A stretch of DNA of 64,000 bases, taken from positions 16,202,501 to 16,266,500 of the forward strand of contig NC_050098.1 of assembly GCF_902167145.1 (NCBI RefSeq), written 5' to 3'. Each line of letters begins with the position of its first letter. Position 1 is the first letter of the stretch. This DNA is from Zea mays. Lineage: Eukaryota; Streptophyta; Magnoliopsida; Poales; Poaceae. The position numbers were made by a program, and so were the translations under genes. The notes below the pieces were generated by a model, which searched no databases, was not told where the DNA came from, and saw only the letters and a list, made by a program, of their open reading frames with translations. This document shows, in pieces, positions 34,301-45,003 of the stretch.

Positions 34301-35738
34301 TCTCGCCATCCAAAGGGGAGTGGATTTCTATGGCTCTGGCTGCGACATCAATCACCGCGTGGTGTCGCGATAACCAATCAGTCCCTAGGATGATGTCCAC
34401 ACTATCCAATCCCATTATCAAGAGAGTGGTTTTGAAAATGAAACTACCCAGCTTAATTGGTACGTGTCTATTGACCTGATAGGTGGCAATCCTGCCTCCT
34501 GGTGTTGAGATTGTAATACCCTCGTTGGTGTGAAGGAAAGGTAACTAACACTTGGCACTAAATTTGGTACTGATAAAACTGTGTGATGCGCCAGAATCAA
34601 AAAGAACAATAGCAGGATAATTCAAAACTGTAAAGATACCAGTCAAGACGGGTGCTCCCTCTGGAATGTCAGCCATGGTGGTGAAGTTCAGCCTGCCTTG
34701 CCTCACTTGCACCTTCTGTCTCTTGCCTTGATTCTGATTCACATTCTGCCCCTGCCTCTGCTGGTTCCTGGGGCAATTCTTGGCATAATGTCCGGTGTTG
34801 CCGCATGTGAAACACCTGTTGTCATTTGCCTGGTGATACTGCTGCTGCTGCTGATTGTTCCTCTGGGCTGGAAACTGTGTGCGGTTGGGCGCCTGCTATT
34901 GCTGCTGCTGTGGTCGGATCACCCATCGCCCTTGCTGCTGCTGAGGTCCCCTGCTATGAGTGTCAGACACAATCCTGAAGCGTTGTGGCTGAGCTGAGGG
35001 TCCTGCCACAGGGGTCTTCCTCTTCTTTTCTGCCTGTCGAGCTGTGATGCAGTCCTCCTGGGAGATAGCCATGTTGACCAACTCATTATAGCTGTTGGCT
35101 CGGACGGTGTTGAGGCGGTCACGGAGCTTAGTGTTGAGCCCCCTCCTGAACCTGTCTCTCTTCTTCTCGTCCGTATCTGCATGATATCCAGCATACTGGC
35201 ACAGGTCATTAAAAGCCTGAGCATACTGCAACACTGTCCTGTTGCCCTGAGTGAGTGCCAGAAACTCGTTGAGCTTTCGGTCCATAATCCCGGCTGGTAT
35301 GTGGTGTCCCCTGAAAGCTGCCTTGAACTCTCTCCATTCCACCTCTCGGTCCTCTGCCGGCATAGCAAGAAAATGGTCCCACCAAGTCCTTGCGGGTCCA
35401 CGAAGCTGCTGGGTGGCGAACCTGACTTTAGTGACCTCTGAACAAGCTCCATGGAGTAGCGGGAACTTGGATTCCACTACTCTCAACCATACATCTGCAT
35501 CAAGTGGGTCCTTTGCCCTTGTGAACAATGGAGGCTAGGTACTGAGGAACTTCTGGTAGGTAGCTGCCGCGGGGTGACGCTGATGGTCTCCACCACCATA
35601 ATGCTGAGGTGGTGGCTGACGCTGAGCTAGCTGCCTCAAAATCTCATTCTGCTGAGCCATTAGCTCCTGCAGAGTGGGAGGCGGTGGCGGCGGTGGAGGA
35701 ACGCGCTCATTCTGGCCACGACGTTGTCTCCCTGCCAT
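31317..35738 (-). pseudogene. Tekay gag-pro-pol with chromodomain
   Basis: One continuous frame of about 1473 codons starting at the ATG of MAGRQRRGQNERV. Gag shows TWWDHFLAMPAEDREVEWRE and, near residue 308, a CCHC zinc knuckle (CFTCGNTGHYAKNC). Protease has LFDSGASHSFI near residue 381. Reverse transcriptase has [13 protein letters not shown] near 693. RNase H starts near 836 ([10 protein letters not shown]). Integrase has the HHCC zinc site (CDTCQ) and Asp, Asp and Glu in [15 protein letters not shown] and QTERVN. The C-terminal chromodomain (YKVQWSHHSAEEATWETED) directs chromovirus integration to particular chromatin. Stops at 35535, 34896, 34545, 33321, 33150 and 32064 break it; none needs a frameshift, and all fit C-to-T or G-to-A changes. 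Confidence 0.93.
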
Positions 35739-36045
35739 CTGAAAAATCACATAAACACTTAATACCATATCTCCAAGTTTAAGGTTTAATCGCGGTGAAG
35801 GAGTCAAAGGCGAATTGATAGATTCCGACATAAACAAAAAAAAAGGATTTCAAAAGGCATAAATTTCCCTTCCAAATTTAAAACTGACATCATCCATCAA
35901 CCATGCTTCCAAAAGGGTTTATCACGGTTACATCCATGGTCACAAAAAGACTCAACTCTATCTAGCCTAGTACCCCAAGGGTGCAAAAGCTAAGCTAGCT
36001 ACGAGGAGTCCTACCATCACCGACTTCTAACTCTATCCCTGACAC
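35739..36045 (-). other. Spacer between extra ORF and gag of Tekay element
   Basis: Non-coding leader between the extra upstream ORF and the gag ATG. No splice sites or other clear signals identified. Confidence 0.55.
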
Positions 36046-36915
36046 CTAGTGAGCGAACGAGGTAACACTCGACTCGGGGGAAGGTGGTCTCCCTGAGCCA
36101 GCAGTGTCCACGCTGGAGGCAGGCTCCTCTCCTCCCTCAATGTCGACGTCCTCGTTGGCCTCCATGTCCTGGATCTCCTGGTGATGCATATCCAGGTGCT
36201 CATTAGCCTCGGCAAGCTACTGCTGGGTGTTAATGAGCTGATCCTCGAGAACCTCGATGGTGTTCTCTCTGGTCCCCACTAATTCCTCCAACTCTTGGAT
36301 CTCATTGGATAGCTGCTCCACCTACAAGTCCTTTTCCACCATCTCAGTGGACAAATCAACAACGAGCTCCTCTCTGTTGTCTAGGGTGATCTTTGTTGCC
36401 TCCAACAATGCCATCAGATGGGACATCGCCTCACCACACATCACTTGCAGACGGTACAGGGCATTCATGCACCGTACGGTCAAGTGCGCAGTCTGGCCTG
36501 GGTAGATATCCCAGATGTCCTTGGCATGCTCCACCCAATCCTTCCACATTGGGTCGTCTTCCCTTTCCGTGGGAAACAAGCCAATGGGGTGGGTAGACAG
36601 CTCCAAGGGATGGAATCCGCAGAAAGTGGTCAACCCATGCAGAGCAATTGCCTCAATCGTGTCTTCAGCCCGATATCCAAAGGACTCAGAGTCCAGTGAA
36701 CGCCAGCCTGGCTGCAGGGGATGAGGCTCCAAGGTCATCCTCACCCTACAACGGGGCACTCGATGCTTCTCGAACTGCTGCACCGCGTACTGAGGAGGTG
36801 TTGTGTATCCGGCCCCCTGAAGTACCTCCCACAAAATGCGGGGAAAGCCCTCTCGTGCAAGCCCGTCAGTGTGGGACAGTGCATTTCCGTCGTCTGAGGA
36901 TCCGTGGGAAGCCAT
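36046..36915 (-). pseudogene. Extra sense ORF upstream of gag in Tekay element, coiled coil, unknown function
   Basis: Frame of about 289 codons from ATG at 36915 (MASHGSSDDGNALSHTDG) in the leader between primer site and gag, same strand as gag-pol. The first 150 residues look globular (GYTTPPQYAVQQFEKHRVP, SFGYRAEDTIEAIALHGL, WKDWVEHAKDIWDIYPGQTA). The rest is heptad-rich and acidic (QLSNEIQELEELVGTRENT, LAEANEHLDMHHQEIQDME), predicting a coiled coil. TAG stops at 36322-36324 and 36217-36219 sit where CAG is expected (the second follows two Gln codons), so it was longer when active. Codon composition and a clean frame argue for a real gene. I recall hypothetical grass proteins of this style but no function. 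It may be translated from the leader or a spliced RNA. Confidence 0.7.
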
Positions 36916-37320
36916 ATGTGTACGGTTAAGCGTAAGTAAAAGAAAAAGAATTATAAAAAGAACAAGAAAAATAAGACTCAGCTGCTCTCCAACTATAAAA
37001 ATGGTATTGGGATACTTAGTTGGTCATCATTTTGTTTTTAAGTCTTTACTCAATTATCCATTTGTTTAATTTAAGAATGCATGCATGCTCGTCCTGAACG
37101 ACCTCACAACAATGTAAAGGGAATAGGGAAGAACTCCCGTCCCTTAAAGTGGCCTGTAGGGCCTAATCACTTAGCCACCTAGCTACCCTTCTATCATCCT
37201 AAGGCTTCACGTCCTAGGTCTATCCTGATCGTCCTACGATCTATCCAACATTGTTTCTGCCAAGTTTTACTTCGAAAAGGATGGTATTTATATTTTATTG
37301 ATTCCTCTGTGGTGGTACAA
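36916..37320 (-). other. Tekay 5' leader
   Basis: Non-coding sequence between primer site and the extra ORF, AT-rich at 36920-37080. No motif identified. Confidence 0.6.
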
Positions 37321-37332
37321 GCTCCGATACCA
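37321..37332 (-). other. Primer-binding site of Tekay element
   Basis: TGGTATCGGAGC on the minus strand, two bases from the 5' LTR. It matches the initiator tRNA-Met site TGGTATCAGAGC with one mismatch. Confidence 0.88.
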
Positions 37333-37334
37333 GC

Positions 37335-40300
37335 TGTGGCGGAACTGCCCGAATTATTCCAACTTAAGTGCCTAAGTCCTGCCTTAGAGGCTAGACCACA
37401 CTTAAATAGGAATAACCCGTCAATCCCTCGGATCTAGTCCGACAAGGCCACTGACAGGATCAAGTACCACAATCTCTCTCGATGGTGAGTCATAGAGTAA
37501 ATACAATAAAGCATAAAACCATGCATTAAAGAGTATTAAATTATTACATCATCATCGGAGTTTTTGCAAAAGTAGTCATCAAGGTTCGACGTGCAGCGGA
37601 GTAAAACTAACGGTAAATAAACAGAGAGATGGGGAAGCCTGTCCCATCACTCCTCATGCTCCTCCTCAGCCGAGGTAGGGTCCCACTCGACAGTCCAACC
37701 CGGTGGCAAGATGGACGGCCAAGTCACTCCAGCAACCATGTCCTCCAAGGAACCTGTAAAAATTTGTGCCACAAGCAAGGCTGAGTATACTAATACTCAG
37801 CTAGACTTACCCGGTGTGAGGAGTCTACTCCTCTACCTCTAGACATGCAGCTGTTTGGCTGTGGGGTTTGGTTGCCAAAAGCACTAGCTGAGTTTCTAAG
37901 TCAAGTTTTAACTTTGTCAAATTTAAGTGTGACTCTCTTAAGGCTAAAAGTGTACTATCTACTCATGCATGGTATCAAACGTTTTTAGCAATCAACCTCT
38001 TTTGTCAACTCATCACAATTCCACTTGTTACTCAATGTAGCAGCATGGATCAAGCAGTCTCATTAGCTGCGAGAAGCAGACGATTCGAATCGAGTTTTTA
38101 TCCTTGCAAGGTAAACCTAAACACACGACATGTAGGGGCACTCCGTCCCCACGCACATCAATCATCCCCATCGATTCCCCGTCAGCAGATCAGGGCTCAC
38201 CGCCTTGGCGTACAATGCCTCACTGACCCCGACTGCCGTCGTGCAGTGACCGCACTTGTACCCACCAAAACCGGAATGGGAGACCACGTCTCAGGTCGCG
38301 TGAGGGGCAAAGTCTACTGCCAGGTTCAATCAGGTACTAGGCTTACCGGTTTACCATATTTCTCGGTATGTGTTTAGTACGTTCAAACGCTTGACTCACG
38401 GTACCACACCTTAATCCTTATTCAAATTTTCATCCCGTGGACAACCAATCCCCATGGATTGTTGTCCACAACCAGCATCATTATGAGAAGAAAGTGGATA
38501 CAACCAATTTCCTGACCTCGCGCGAGTGCTAGAAAAATCACTCAACTTCTACTGAGATCCTAATTAAATAAGCAGCTACTCGACCTAGCATACTAGTATT
38601 CATCTCAACAGGATTCCTGAGATCGTGCAACTAGGGTTTCACACAACTCCTACACTTAAGTGCACATTCAATCCTACAATCAATAAGTGTAGTAAAATAG
38701 CATAAATAACAGGTTATGCATAAACCGGGGCTTGCCTTCCAAGGCTGTGGCAGGCAGATCCTCTAGTGCAGGCTCGGGTGCTGGATTCGGGGCTACCTCC
38801 TGAGCAGCTCCTTGCTCCGGCACGAGGACATACTCTCCGTCAGCAAGGTTACAGTCTATCGAAATGCAATGAACATGTAGGTCATGTTTATGCAGGATTT
38901 AATAACATTATGCTAAGAGAAGAAAAACTAAGTTAATGAGTATCTTAGGGTTTCTGGGTCATATGTGGCTTTTAATGGTTTATACTTATCACTCTAGGTT
39001 TAGGTTTTGTTAGGGCTAGGCATAGTGAAGTGGTATTGCCTTTATATATATTTCAGTGGACAAGTTATAAAGGGTTTTAGGATGACACTAGTTCCTATTA
39101 TTCATTTTTTCCCCTTTCTTTATTTTCTATTTATGGTTTCTAGTGTAGGTTTGAACTACAACAGTGGTTTAACTTTTTCCAAAAATTCTGTAAAAATTAC
39201 AGTGGGTTGCCATGGGTCATTATAGCCTGTTCTAGGAATTTTAGGTTTAAAATTAAAAAGGCTATGCTTTAGACAAAAATAACAAAAGTTGTGTAAAATG
39301 GGCCACTTTGCACTACATCTCTTAATTAGGGGTGGGCTCTGTACTAAGGGTTATTTTTGTTGGCATCCAACATTAATAATAGGCTTCTGTGCCAAAAATC
39401 ACAGAAAGCTAAGGGATGGTCATTTAGTTATGATTTTCTAAAGTTAAATGCCAAAAAGGCACTTTCTACTATATTGTTATTTGAAAAATGTCAAACAACA
39501 GACCTCATATTTTTCCTAAGTTCTTAATAACAAAACATTAATTATCCCTAGGGTTGGGGTGTTTTCACCTTGGGGTTATTTTTGTAGGGTTTTTCTAAGT
39601 TTTCCTTGTTTTCCTAAAATAAAAGGGATCCTACTTATTTTATACTAAACCAGGGCATAATAGATTTTTCTAGTGGACTACATTGAATAAGTATTCTAAC
39701 AAAAATAGAGGTGTCCTCTGGTTCATTATTTAAAGCACCTTTTCTATTTTTCTTAATCTTAAGCATATTGTAAAATAAATGGCAAAAAATAACTTAATAG
39801 GGTAGACAGAGAGGTTTAGCATTTTTAAATAGGTCAGTAGGTGGATATAAACTTCTCCAAATTTTCCTAACCCTAGTCAAATAGTGAAACTATTTTTACC
39901 CCTATTATTTAGCTTTTGGTCAAAACCATAATTAAATCAGAAGCTTATAGTTTTCTGTAGTACATAAGGGTTTTATATTTTTTCCTAAGCAGTTTACATT
40001 ATTTAAAGTCTGACAAAATTATTTTGACCAAATTTGGATGAATAAAACAGAAGTTATGAATTATTCAAGTTCTGTTCAAATTTAAAATCAGATTTAATAA
40101 AGGTTTCCTGGAAAAGCAGTTTACACCGAGGACCCTGGGTTATTTCCAAACTAACTCTCTCAGTTATACCCCCGCGTTACTATTCATTTGAGTCTCTGAC
40201 ATTTCACAAAACCCCCCAGACTTCTTTCCTTCTCCCCCGCGGTCCTTCCCTAGGTTTAAACAGTACCCGCAAGAAAGAAAAGGGTGGCGCGGCTTACCGG

Positions 40301-41674
40301 CGGCGAGAGAGGTCCGGCGAGGGGCGAGGTTGGCTCGGGGAGGCTCTGGCGGTCACAGCGATGTACGGCTCGACGGCGGGGATGGCCGGAATCGCTCGGT
40401 CCACGTGCGCAGGCGGGTGTCCTCGTCGGCGGCGGGTGTGCCGGCCAAATCACGGTGACCTAGTTCAATCTGATGGCACGGTGAGCTCCACGGGGTGACG
40501 TAGAGACTGTGTGCACAAGGAATCGGAAAATGGTTCAGTGGATTACCTTGTCCACGCACTCCGGCGGGGTTGTGAACTCCGGCGACCGTGGACTGGCCTC
40601 TCCGGCGAAGCAGACTTCGATTCCTCGCTCGGGGAGCTTCACCGAGGTGTGCTCAGTCTTCTCCGAGGGCTGGACGGGGTTGGGAAAGGCTGGGTTGGCC
40701 GGTCTACGACGGCAGGGGCTCGGGTGGCCGCGGACACGCCGTGCACGGGCAAACGACGGTGAGTTGAGCTCCGGTGAGGTTTGAGCGTGCGCGGAAGAGT
40801 GTGGTCGACGCCTGAGTGGGCTTTATAGGCGCGGGCGCGGGTCATGGCGTCGGCTGGCCTTTGGCGCGACGCGGGGTGCGCGCGGGCGTGCTCTGGCATG
40901 CACAGAGCGCGTCGAACACGTGGAGCTTTTCTTCTGCCCGTGTTCCACAGCTCGCCCAAGTCGCAAACGTGTGAATCTTGGTAAAAATCCGGCGCGAGTC
41001 TTTTCCTGACACCTAGGGTTGTCTCTCATCCGTGAGTCGCCATGGCAGATATGCCCTAGGTAGGGAGATCTTTGGACGCCAAATCAGGTATGTCTCTCTG
41101 CCCACCTCGCGACAAAAACAATACCAAGGCATGTCAAACATCAAGGTCTCGGGCTCAACTTTTTCCAGTGGGTGCCCTAGGTGGTATGCCACATTTTTGG
41201 TATAGAACTTAGGTGGTTTTGATGCCATCTTCAAGGTGAACACGGTTGATCTTTAGATTAGGTGTAGTTTTTGACTTAGAGAGAATTTGAGAGCTCTAGC
41301 TCTTTCTCTACTTAAGGAAGGGATTTGGGGTTTCTCAAGGGGTCTTTTTGCAACATTTCCTTCCCATATTTGCTGGTTATAAAGTTACTTAAAGTTTGGT
41401 TAAAGATTAACTCATGATTTGCACATTTGCTTATTCTCTCCCCCTCTCAACCATGGTTTTGGGAGATGGGGTTCAAGAGAGGTCTAGGGTTTACTCTCCT
41501 CTTGGCCAAGGTAGTAAGTGCACAAAAGCTTGAGTGATGCTCTTAGGTCATTAACAATCTTGATTAACACATGGTCTCCAAGGTTCTTATGTTCTCCTCA
41601 AGTTTCTACCACATGTGATCACAGTCATCAGTGCATAGATGTGTTCTAGCCTTGGTAACACCTGAGGTGTTACA
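37335..41674 (-). repeat. 5' LTR of Tekay element (4340 bp)
   Basis: Complete LTR, TGTGGCGG...GGTGTTACA on the plus strand, with the terminal palindrome at 41655-41673 and a TATA-like site at 40821-40829. The AT-rich half (37900-40200) holds no coding sequence. The GC-rich half resembles U5 and promoter regions of long grass LTRs. Confidence 0.93.
40821..40829 (-). promoter_or_regulatory. Putative LTR TATA box of Tekay element
   Basis: CCTATAAAG on the minus strand in the 5' LTR, in the direction of the element. The same site lies at 30211-30219 in the 3' LTR. Confidence 0.5.
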
Positions 41675-41679
41675 CCAAC
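41675..41679. other. Target-site duplication CCAAC (right)
   Basis: Right copy of the Tekay duplication, directly followed by the Tat right LTR at 41680. Confidence 0.95.
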
Positions 41680-43099
41680 TGTCGGCGTTTCGACCCCGGG
41701 GGGTCCCTGGACTGACGAGTAAATTGTCGCTGCGTGTCCCAGCCCAGATGGGTCGGCGCGAGACGGGACACAAAGGGGGGAGAACAGTAAAGGGGAAACC
41801 GCGACCTTCGTGTTGTCCTGCGCCCAGGGCAGATGGGTGCGCTTGCAGTAGGGGGTTACAAGCGTTCGCGTGGGAGAGAGAGAGAGGGCAAGAGCCTTAT
41901 GTGTCGGCCCGTTCTCCCGCGCGGCCAACCTTCTCGTATGAGAGCCTTGGACCTTCCTTTTATAGGCGTAAGGAGAGGGTCCAGGTGTACAATGGGGGGT
42001 GTAGCAGTGTGCTAACGTGTCTAGCAGAGAGGAGCTAGAGCCCTAAGTACATGCCATCGTGGCAGTCGGAGAGGTTTTGGCACCCTGTTCATGTGATGTC
42101 GTGGCCGTCGGAGGAGCGCCCGGGCCCTGTGGAAGGACAGCTGTCGGGGCTGTCGAATCCTTGCTGACATTTCCTTGCTTCCGTAAGGGGCTGAGAGCCG
42201 CCGTCGCCATGGAGCACGCGGGGCGCCATCATTATTTGTTTACCGGGGCGAGCCAGATGGGATGTCGGTCTTGTTCCCCGTAGCCTGAGCTAGCTAGGGG
42301 TAGGGTAATGATGCCCCCCCTGTGACGTGGTCGGTCCGAGCCCTAGGTCGGGCGAGGCGGAGGCTCCTCCGTGGTCGAGGTCGAGTCCGTCTTCCGAGGT
42401 CGAGGCTGAGTCCGAGCCCTGGGGTCGGGCGAGGCGGAGTCCATCTTCCGAGGCCGAGGCTGAGTCCGAGCCCTGGGTCGGGCGAGGCGGAGTCTGTCTT
42501 CCGAGGCCGAGGCTATGTCCGAGCCCTGGGGTCGGGCGAGGCGGAGTCCGTCGTCCAGCGTCGAGGTTGAGCCCAAGCCCTGGGGTCGGGCGAGGCGGAG
42601 CTTCCTATGGCGTCCGAGGCTGGACTTAGCTGCTGTCAGCCTCACTCTGTCGAGTGGCACAGCAGTCGGAGCGACGCAGGCGGCGCTGTTTTCTTGTCAG
42701 GTCGGTCAGTGGAGCGGCAAAGTGACTGCGATCACTTCGGCTCTGTCGACTGAAGAGCGTGCGTCAGGATAAGGTGTCAGGCGATCCTTGCATTAAATGC
42801 TCCTGCAATACGGTCGGTTGGCGTGGCGATCTGGCCAAGGTTGCTTCTCTACGAAGACTGGGCCTCGGGCGAGTCGAAGGTGTGTCCGTTGCTTGAGGGG
42901 GCCCTCGGGCGAGACGTGAATCCTCCGGGGTCGGCTGCCTTTGCCCGAGGCTGGGCTCGGGCGAGGCGAGATCGTGTCCCTTGAGTGGACTGAGCCTTGA
43001 CCTTAATCGCGCCCATCAGGCCTTTGTAGCTTTGCGCTGATGGGGGTTACCAGCTGAGATTAGGAGTCTTGGGGGTACCCCTAATTATGGTCCCCGACA
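41680..43099 (-). repeat. 5' LTR of Tat element
   Basis: 1420-bp partner of 14333-15746 with the same TG...CA ends and the same GC-rich array (about 42335-42605). Confidence 0.95.
41955..41965 (-). promoter_or_regulatory. Putative LTR TATA box of Tat element
   Basis: CCTATAAAAGG on the minus strand inside the 5' LTR, a good plant TATA match oriented with gag-pol. The same site is at 14603-14613 in the other LTR. Confidence 0.6.
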
Positions 43100-43316
43100 G
43101 GTGGTACAACGGCTAGGGGTACTACCTTGATGATGAGCTCATGGTGTACTTCGTTTTACAACCCAACCAAGAGTCAACAATACTCGGTATGTCGCGCGCG
43201 TTCGACGACTACTATATCGAGGACCGTGGCATCATCTTGACGCGGGAGGTGACGCAGAGGAGGACCGACAACAATGACCAGTTCGTCATCCTCGCCACCG
43301 TTGGGATAGCTTTTGT
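43100..43316 (+). pseudogene. PP2C protein phosphatase fragment, right part
   Basis: Continues the exon broken at 14332 once the Tat element and one GGTGG copy are removed. It reads PNQESTILGMSRAFDDYYIE and EVTQRRTDNNDQFVILATVG, matching the LAMSRAFGDY...DQFVILATDGVWD region of plant PP2C enzymes. The Gly of RAFGDY is Asp here and the Asp of ATDG is Val, so conserved catalytic-core residues are lost. Similarity stops at an apparent exon border near 43310. GGTGG at 43100-43104 is the right target duplication. Confidence 0.8.
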
Positions 43317-43650
43317 GTCGACTTGCCTTTAATTCTCTTCACAAACACACACACACTTGTCTTTTTGTTTAAGCAAAAGCGTATGGTGGTACGTGTCTGA
43401 TGACTAACGATATACGGGGGAATTTCTTCCTGCATGTGTGGAACGTGCTCTCCAATGATGAGACCATGCAAATCGTAACATATATCGAAGTCTGCATGAT
43501 ACTGATGGTTGCAATGTAGTGGTGAAACAGATAGATTAAAATAACAAAATTTATGTATGGCCAGAATCACAAATTGATTATAAAACATTTTCTCATAATG
43601 GTATAACACATATTTTGTATATAAGTTATCGTAGTATACTGGTATTATAT
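43317..43650 (+). other. 3' non-coding part of Helitron H1
   Basis: AT-rich sequence with a short CA run near 43345. No coding sequence or repeat recognised. Confidence 0.5.
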
Positions 43651-43654
43651 ATTT

Positions 43655-43682
43655 CCGTTGCAACGCACGTGCACTCAGCTAG
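43655..43682 (+). other. Helitron H1 3' terminus
   Basis: CCGTTGCAACGCACGTGC followed by ten bases ending in CTAG, then host T at 43683. Palindromic GTTGCAAC and GCACGTGC elements supply the terminal hairpin. It fits the maize Helitron end as I remember it, including the four-base gap before CTAG. Confidence 0.8.
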
Positions 43683-43692
43683 TATATATATA

Positions 43693-43720
43693 CTAGGTAT
43701 ATGCATGTGCATTGCAACGG
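43693..43720 (-). other. Helitron H2 3' terminus
   Basis: On the minus strand CCGTTGCAATGCACATGC...CTAG, followed by T. It is homologous to the H1 end, with two of the three core differences being C-to-T or G-to-A. The two ends face each other across ten bases of alternating TA. Confidence 0.75.
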
Positions 43721-43835
43721 CACACAAATTGATGAGCCTCAAACAGCTCAGGGCCTTGACAACGAACGGGGTGAATACAATGGTGACGGCAAAATTCGTG
43801 ATTAAACAATACCCGTGTGTTACTACGACCCATAG

Positions 43836-45003
43836 CCTCATGTATGGTTCAGCATAACCTTCAAGGTGTGGAAACCCTTTCAATCTAACAAGCAAATCAT
43901 AGACGTTTGCATTGAACGCATCTGCCACCACCTTTGATATGAGAAGGACAAGCATTACCAAAGGAAGCATACGCAGATTATTAGTCAGTTATAGGATGAT
44001 AACACAAACTGAAACAGTCATCCTCATTGATCCACGTAACAGAGCAGCAGAACCGAGAACTGCAAAAAGACCATGATCTAAAGTTGACTGTGACCCAATC
44101 AACATGCCTACCAGACGGCCGTAAGCTGCAGCAGTTAAAATAACTGGCACAAAAAGGCTAGATGGTAAAGCAAGGCCATAGCTGAAGATGCCCAAAAAAT
44201 ACGATGCAATAAAGAACACAAGGATGGACGAAATGTGGAATTCATCATCAGTGCCAGCACGGTAGAGGTTTCTAATAGTGTCATCATTTGTGTTGAAGAA
44301 TAGGCTAGCCAAATCATTGTATTCATCTGTTGCGCATTGGAATTTCTTGAAATTACCAGAACGGCCTATTGATGGACAAGCTTCTCTAGTGTCAGTTGGA
44401 CAAGGTTTGCAAGCAGCAATCCATGGCAAGCCAAATATACAACATGATGTACAAACAGTGACTGTTGCAGCAAGTAGTAGTTTGTAAGCTTTTCCTTTCC
44501 TGGATGTAAATAAAATACTTTAGCCAAGATGTTGCAAATACTTAAGCATTTTGACTTCAAATAATTCAGTGGATGCAGGACGTGGTCTTTATTGGTTTTC
44601 AAAATTGATATAGTACAACAGTAAAGGTGACGTTGATAGGTTATTGAAATTGCAACAAAATAGAACATGCATGGTATTCAGTTTAAACCACACAAGTTGG
44701 GAGAGTTTAAACTGAGGTAACATTGGCACATACTCATTGATACGGTTGTAGAGACGGAGAACCTTGTCCAGGAAAAAGTTGTACAAACTCCCCAGTATTC
44801 CTCCAAAAACCCCTAAAGTGATTACTGGATGTAAATGAATCAAATGGTAGGTGACATAATCTGCTGTCACATCAAACATTATAAGGCCACCTTTCCCAAA
44901 CAAACCACACTTGCCACTTTGACAGAAGTCTATCAATGCCCTAAGCACAACAGCGACCATTGCTGTTGTGAAAAAGGCTCACAATAGTAGAGCACTCCTC
45001 CAC
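43836..45003 (-). pseudogene. CLC-type chloride channel/antiporter fragment
   Basis: Two exons on the minus strand. 44734-45003 reads ALIDFCQSGKCGLFGKGGLI and HPVITLGVFGGILGSLYNFF. 43836-44499 reads PWIAACKPCPTDTREACPSI, SLFFNTNDDTIRNLY, YFLGIFSYGLALPSS and DAFNANVYDLLVRLKG. These match the middle membrane region of plant vacuolar CLC proteins; the N-terminal segments and the C-terminal CBS domains are missing. The exons splice in phase (GA|G). Stops: a TGA near the start (probably CGA originally) and TAA after VCVIIL. The ion-pathway motif GLFVP has its Gly changed to Ser (SLFVP). Similarity ends abruptly at 43836, about 140 bases before the Helitron 3' end, as in Helitron gene capture. Confidence 0.85.

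Larger units (their letters stand above)
26738..41674 (-). mobile_element. Tekay/Del-type chromovirus, 14.9 kb, nested in the Tat element
   Basis: LTRs of 4.3 kb at 26738-31065 and 37335-41674, flanked by CCAAC duplications. On the minus strand the order is 5' LTR, Met-tRNA primer site, an extra ORF, a single gag-pro-pol frame ending in a chromodomain, polypurine tract and 3' LTR. The chromodomain and protein order identify a chromovirus; very long LTRs and the TGTAACACC start suggest the Tekay/Del group. LTR differences counted by eye in the first kilobase are about 1.5-2 percent, fewer than in the surrounding Tat LTRs. Confidence 0.93.
14333..43099 (-). mobile_element. Tat-lineage Ty3-gypsy retrotransposon with antisense gene
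   Basis: Two 1.4-kb LTRs (14333-15746 and 41680-43099; TGTCGGCG...CCCCGACA) bounded by GGTGG duplications. Without the nested Tekay element it is about 13.8 kb. Order on the minus strand is 5' LTR, primer site, gag, protease, reverse transcriptase, RNase H, a second RNase H-like domain, integrase, long 3' region, polypurine tract, 3' LTR. The second RNase H and an antisense gene in the 3' region are features of the Tat lineage. Several stops, frameshifts and a gag deletion make it inactive. By eye the LTRs differ at roughly 3-4 percent of sites, more than those of the nested Tekay copy. Confidence 0.93.
13303..43682 (+). mobile_element. Non-autonomous Helitron H1 carrying a PP2C fragment (split by nested LTR elements)
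   Basis: The 3' end at about 43655-43682 reads CCGTTGCAACGCACGTGC...CTAG followed by T. This agrees with the maize Helitron 3' consensus as I remember it. The proposed 5' end is TCTACTACTCATTAAGG at 13303, preceded by A, which fits insertion between A and T without target duplication. Removing the nested Tat element and one copy of its duplication leaves only about 1.6 kb. That contains a C/T-rich repeat, a tRNA-like remnant and a PP2C gene fragment, but no Rep-helicase. Helitrons that capture host gene fragments are well known in maize. The 3' end is strong; the 5' end is less certain because similar TCTACTAC strings occur near 13624 and, inverted, near 13680. Confidence 0.65.
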
